Assembly (NCBI GenBank): GCA_029259995.1 | Contig: JAJDEC010000670.1 | Span: forward strand, 1-5,843 | Direction: 5' to 3' | From: Phycisphaerae bacterium | GTDB taxonomy: Bacteria; Planctomycetota; Phycisphaerae; UBA1845; UTPLA1 | Length of the DNA: 5,843 nt | Part shown: positions 5,758 through 5,843 of the stretch, in pieces | Numbering within the stretch: position 1 is the first letter of the stretch | Layout: each line of letters starts with the position of its first letter | Translations under genes and position numbers: made by a program | Notes under the pieces: generated by a model | The model's input: only the letters and a program-made list of their open reading frames with translations | Databases searched by the model: none | What the model was told of the DNA's origin: nothing

Positions 5758-5782
5758 CATGCCGACCTGAAGGGTCCGCATG
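5758..5782. repeat. Imperfect 10-bp hairpin with GAA triloop
   Basis: gacct (5764-5768) pairs with gggtc (5772-5776) around GAA, with a T-G closing pair. After a C-C mismatch (5763/5777) the stem continues with catgc (5758-5762) pairing with gcatg (5778-5782). This gives ten pairs in all, one mismatch and the same triloop as its neighbours. A small cccga/tcggg inverted repeat (5786-5800) follows. Confidence 0.6.
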
Positions 5783-5809
5783 GCACCCGACGGACTCGGG
5801 CGCGAATGA

Positions 5810-5843
5810 TTGGCGAGAGCGAACATTTGCTCGCGTCCGGCAC
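5810..5843 (+). repeat. 34-bp direct repeat, copy B, reaching the window edge
   Basis: This is the second copy of the repeat at 5533-5566, 277 bp downstream and in the same orientation. It differs by C to T at 5828 and at 5836. Both differences fall in the stem (hairpin 5812-5837) and turn G-C pairs into G-U pairs if the plus strand is transcribed. The copy ends at the last base of the window, so its right boundary is unknown. Confidence 0.85.

Larger units (their letters stand above)
5469..5843. repeat. Gene-free mosaic of small inverted repeats
   Basis: This 375-bp stretch after thiS contains no credible gene. Open frames exist on both strands, but they are rich in Arg, Ser and Pro. They yield short strings such as SEPRPSGSG (plus) and PLPDGRGSE (minus) that I associate with spurious ORFs read from dispersed repeats. 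Instead the DNA holds at least six hairpins and a 34-bp direct repeat, listed separately. The start (gagccgcgaccg, 5476-5487, then cagggagcgg) resembles the edge of a dispersed repeat I recall from planctomycete intergenic DNA, an identification I cannot verify here. Confidence 0.7.

Noticed and set aside
5395..5826. 143-codon minus-strand open frame over the end of thiS and the repeats
   Set aside because: It is antisense to thiS and then reads through hairpin repeats. The product is low in structure and high in Arg/Ser, so it is taken as spurious.
5469..5843. CRISPR array
   Set aside because: Repeat units differ in sequence and spacing and the only direct repeat has two copies 277 bp apart. 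There is no regular repeat-spacer pattern.

Overview
The window looks like a stretch of a GC-rich bacterial chromosome, most likely from the phylum Planctomycetota. That placement is an inference. It rests on a four-helix membrane protein ending in a CxxC...CxxC zinc ribbon of a style common there, a membrane-anchored SGNH hydrolase, TTG-start candidates, and a gene-free tail full of small hairpin repeats of a kind I associate with planctomycetes. No rRNA, tRNA, CRISPR array, insertion sequence or phage gene was recognised.

Layout from left to right. (1) The 5' part of a DUF3052-family gene is on the minus strand and runs off the left edge. (2) It is divergent from a 640-residue fusion of an acetyl-CoA hydrolase/CoA-transferase with a GNAT acetyltransferase. 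(3) A membrane-anchored SGNH/GDSL hydrolase follows on the same strand, almost without a gap, so 2 and 3 probably form an operon. (4) A GC-rich perfect hairpin lies in the 99-bp gap where this pair converges with (5), a minus-strand four-TM zinc-ribbon protein. (6) Divergent from 5 is a small four-TM hypothetical protein. (7) Then comes thiS, the sulfur carrier of thiamine thiazole synthesis, with a perfect TATAAT box upstream. (8) The last 375 bp contain no credible gene. They are a mosaic of small inverted repeats: a REP-like element with a GTAG tetranucleotide at its foot, four hairpins with the same GAA triloop, and a 34-bp direct repeat whose second copy ends exactly at the window edge.

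Functionally the genes do not form one pathway. The best-defined are the CoA-transferase/GNAT fusion (acyl-CoA metabolism, possibly tied to protein acetylation) and thiS (thiamine). The two small membrane proteins are a divergent pair of unknown function. The most interesting non-genic signal is the structured repeat tail after thiS, where thiG might have been expected. The two differences between the direct-repeat copies both keep RNA-strand base pairing as G-U wobbles.
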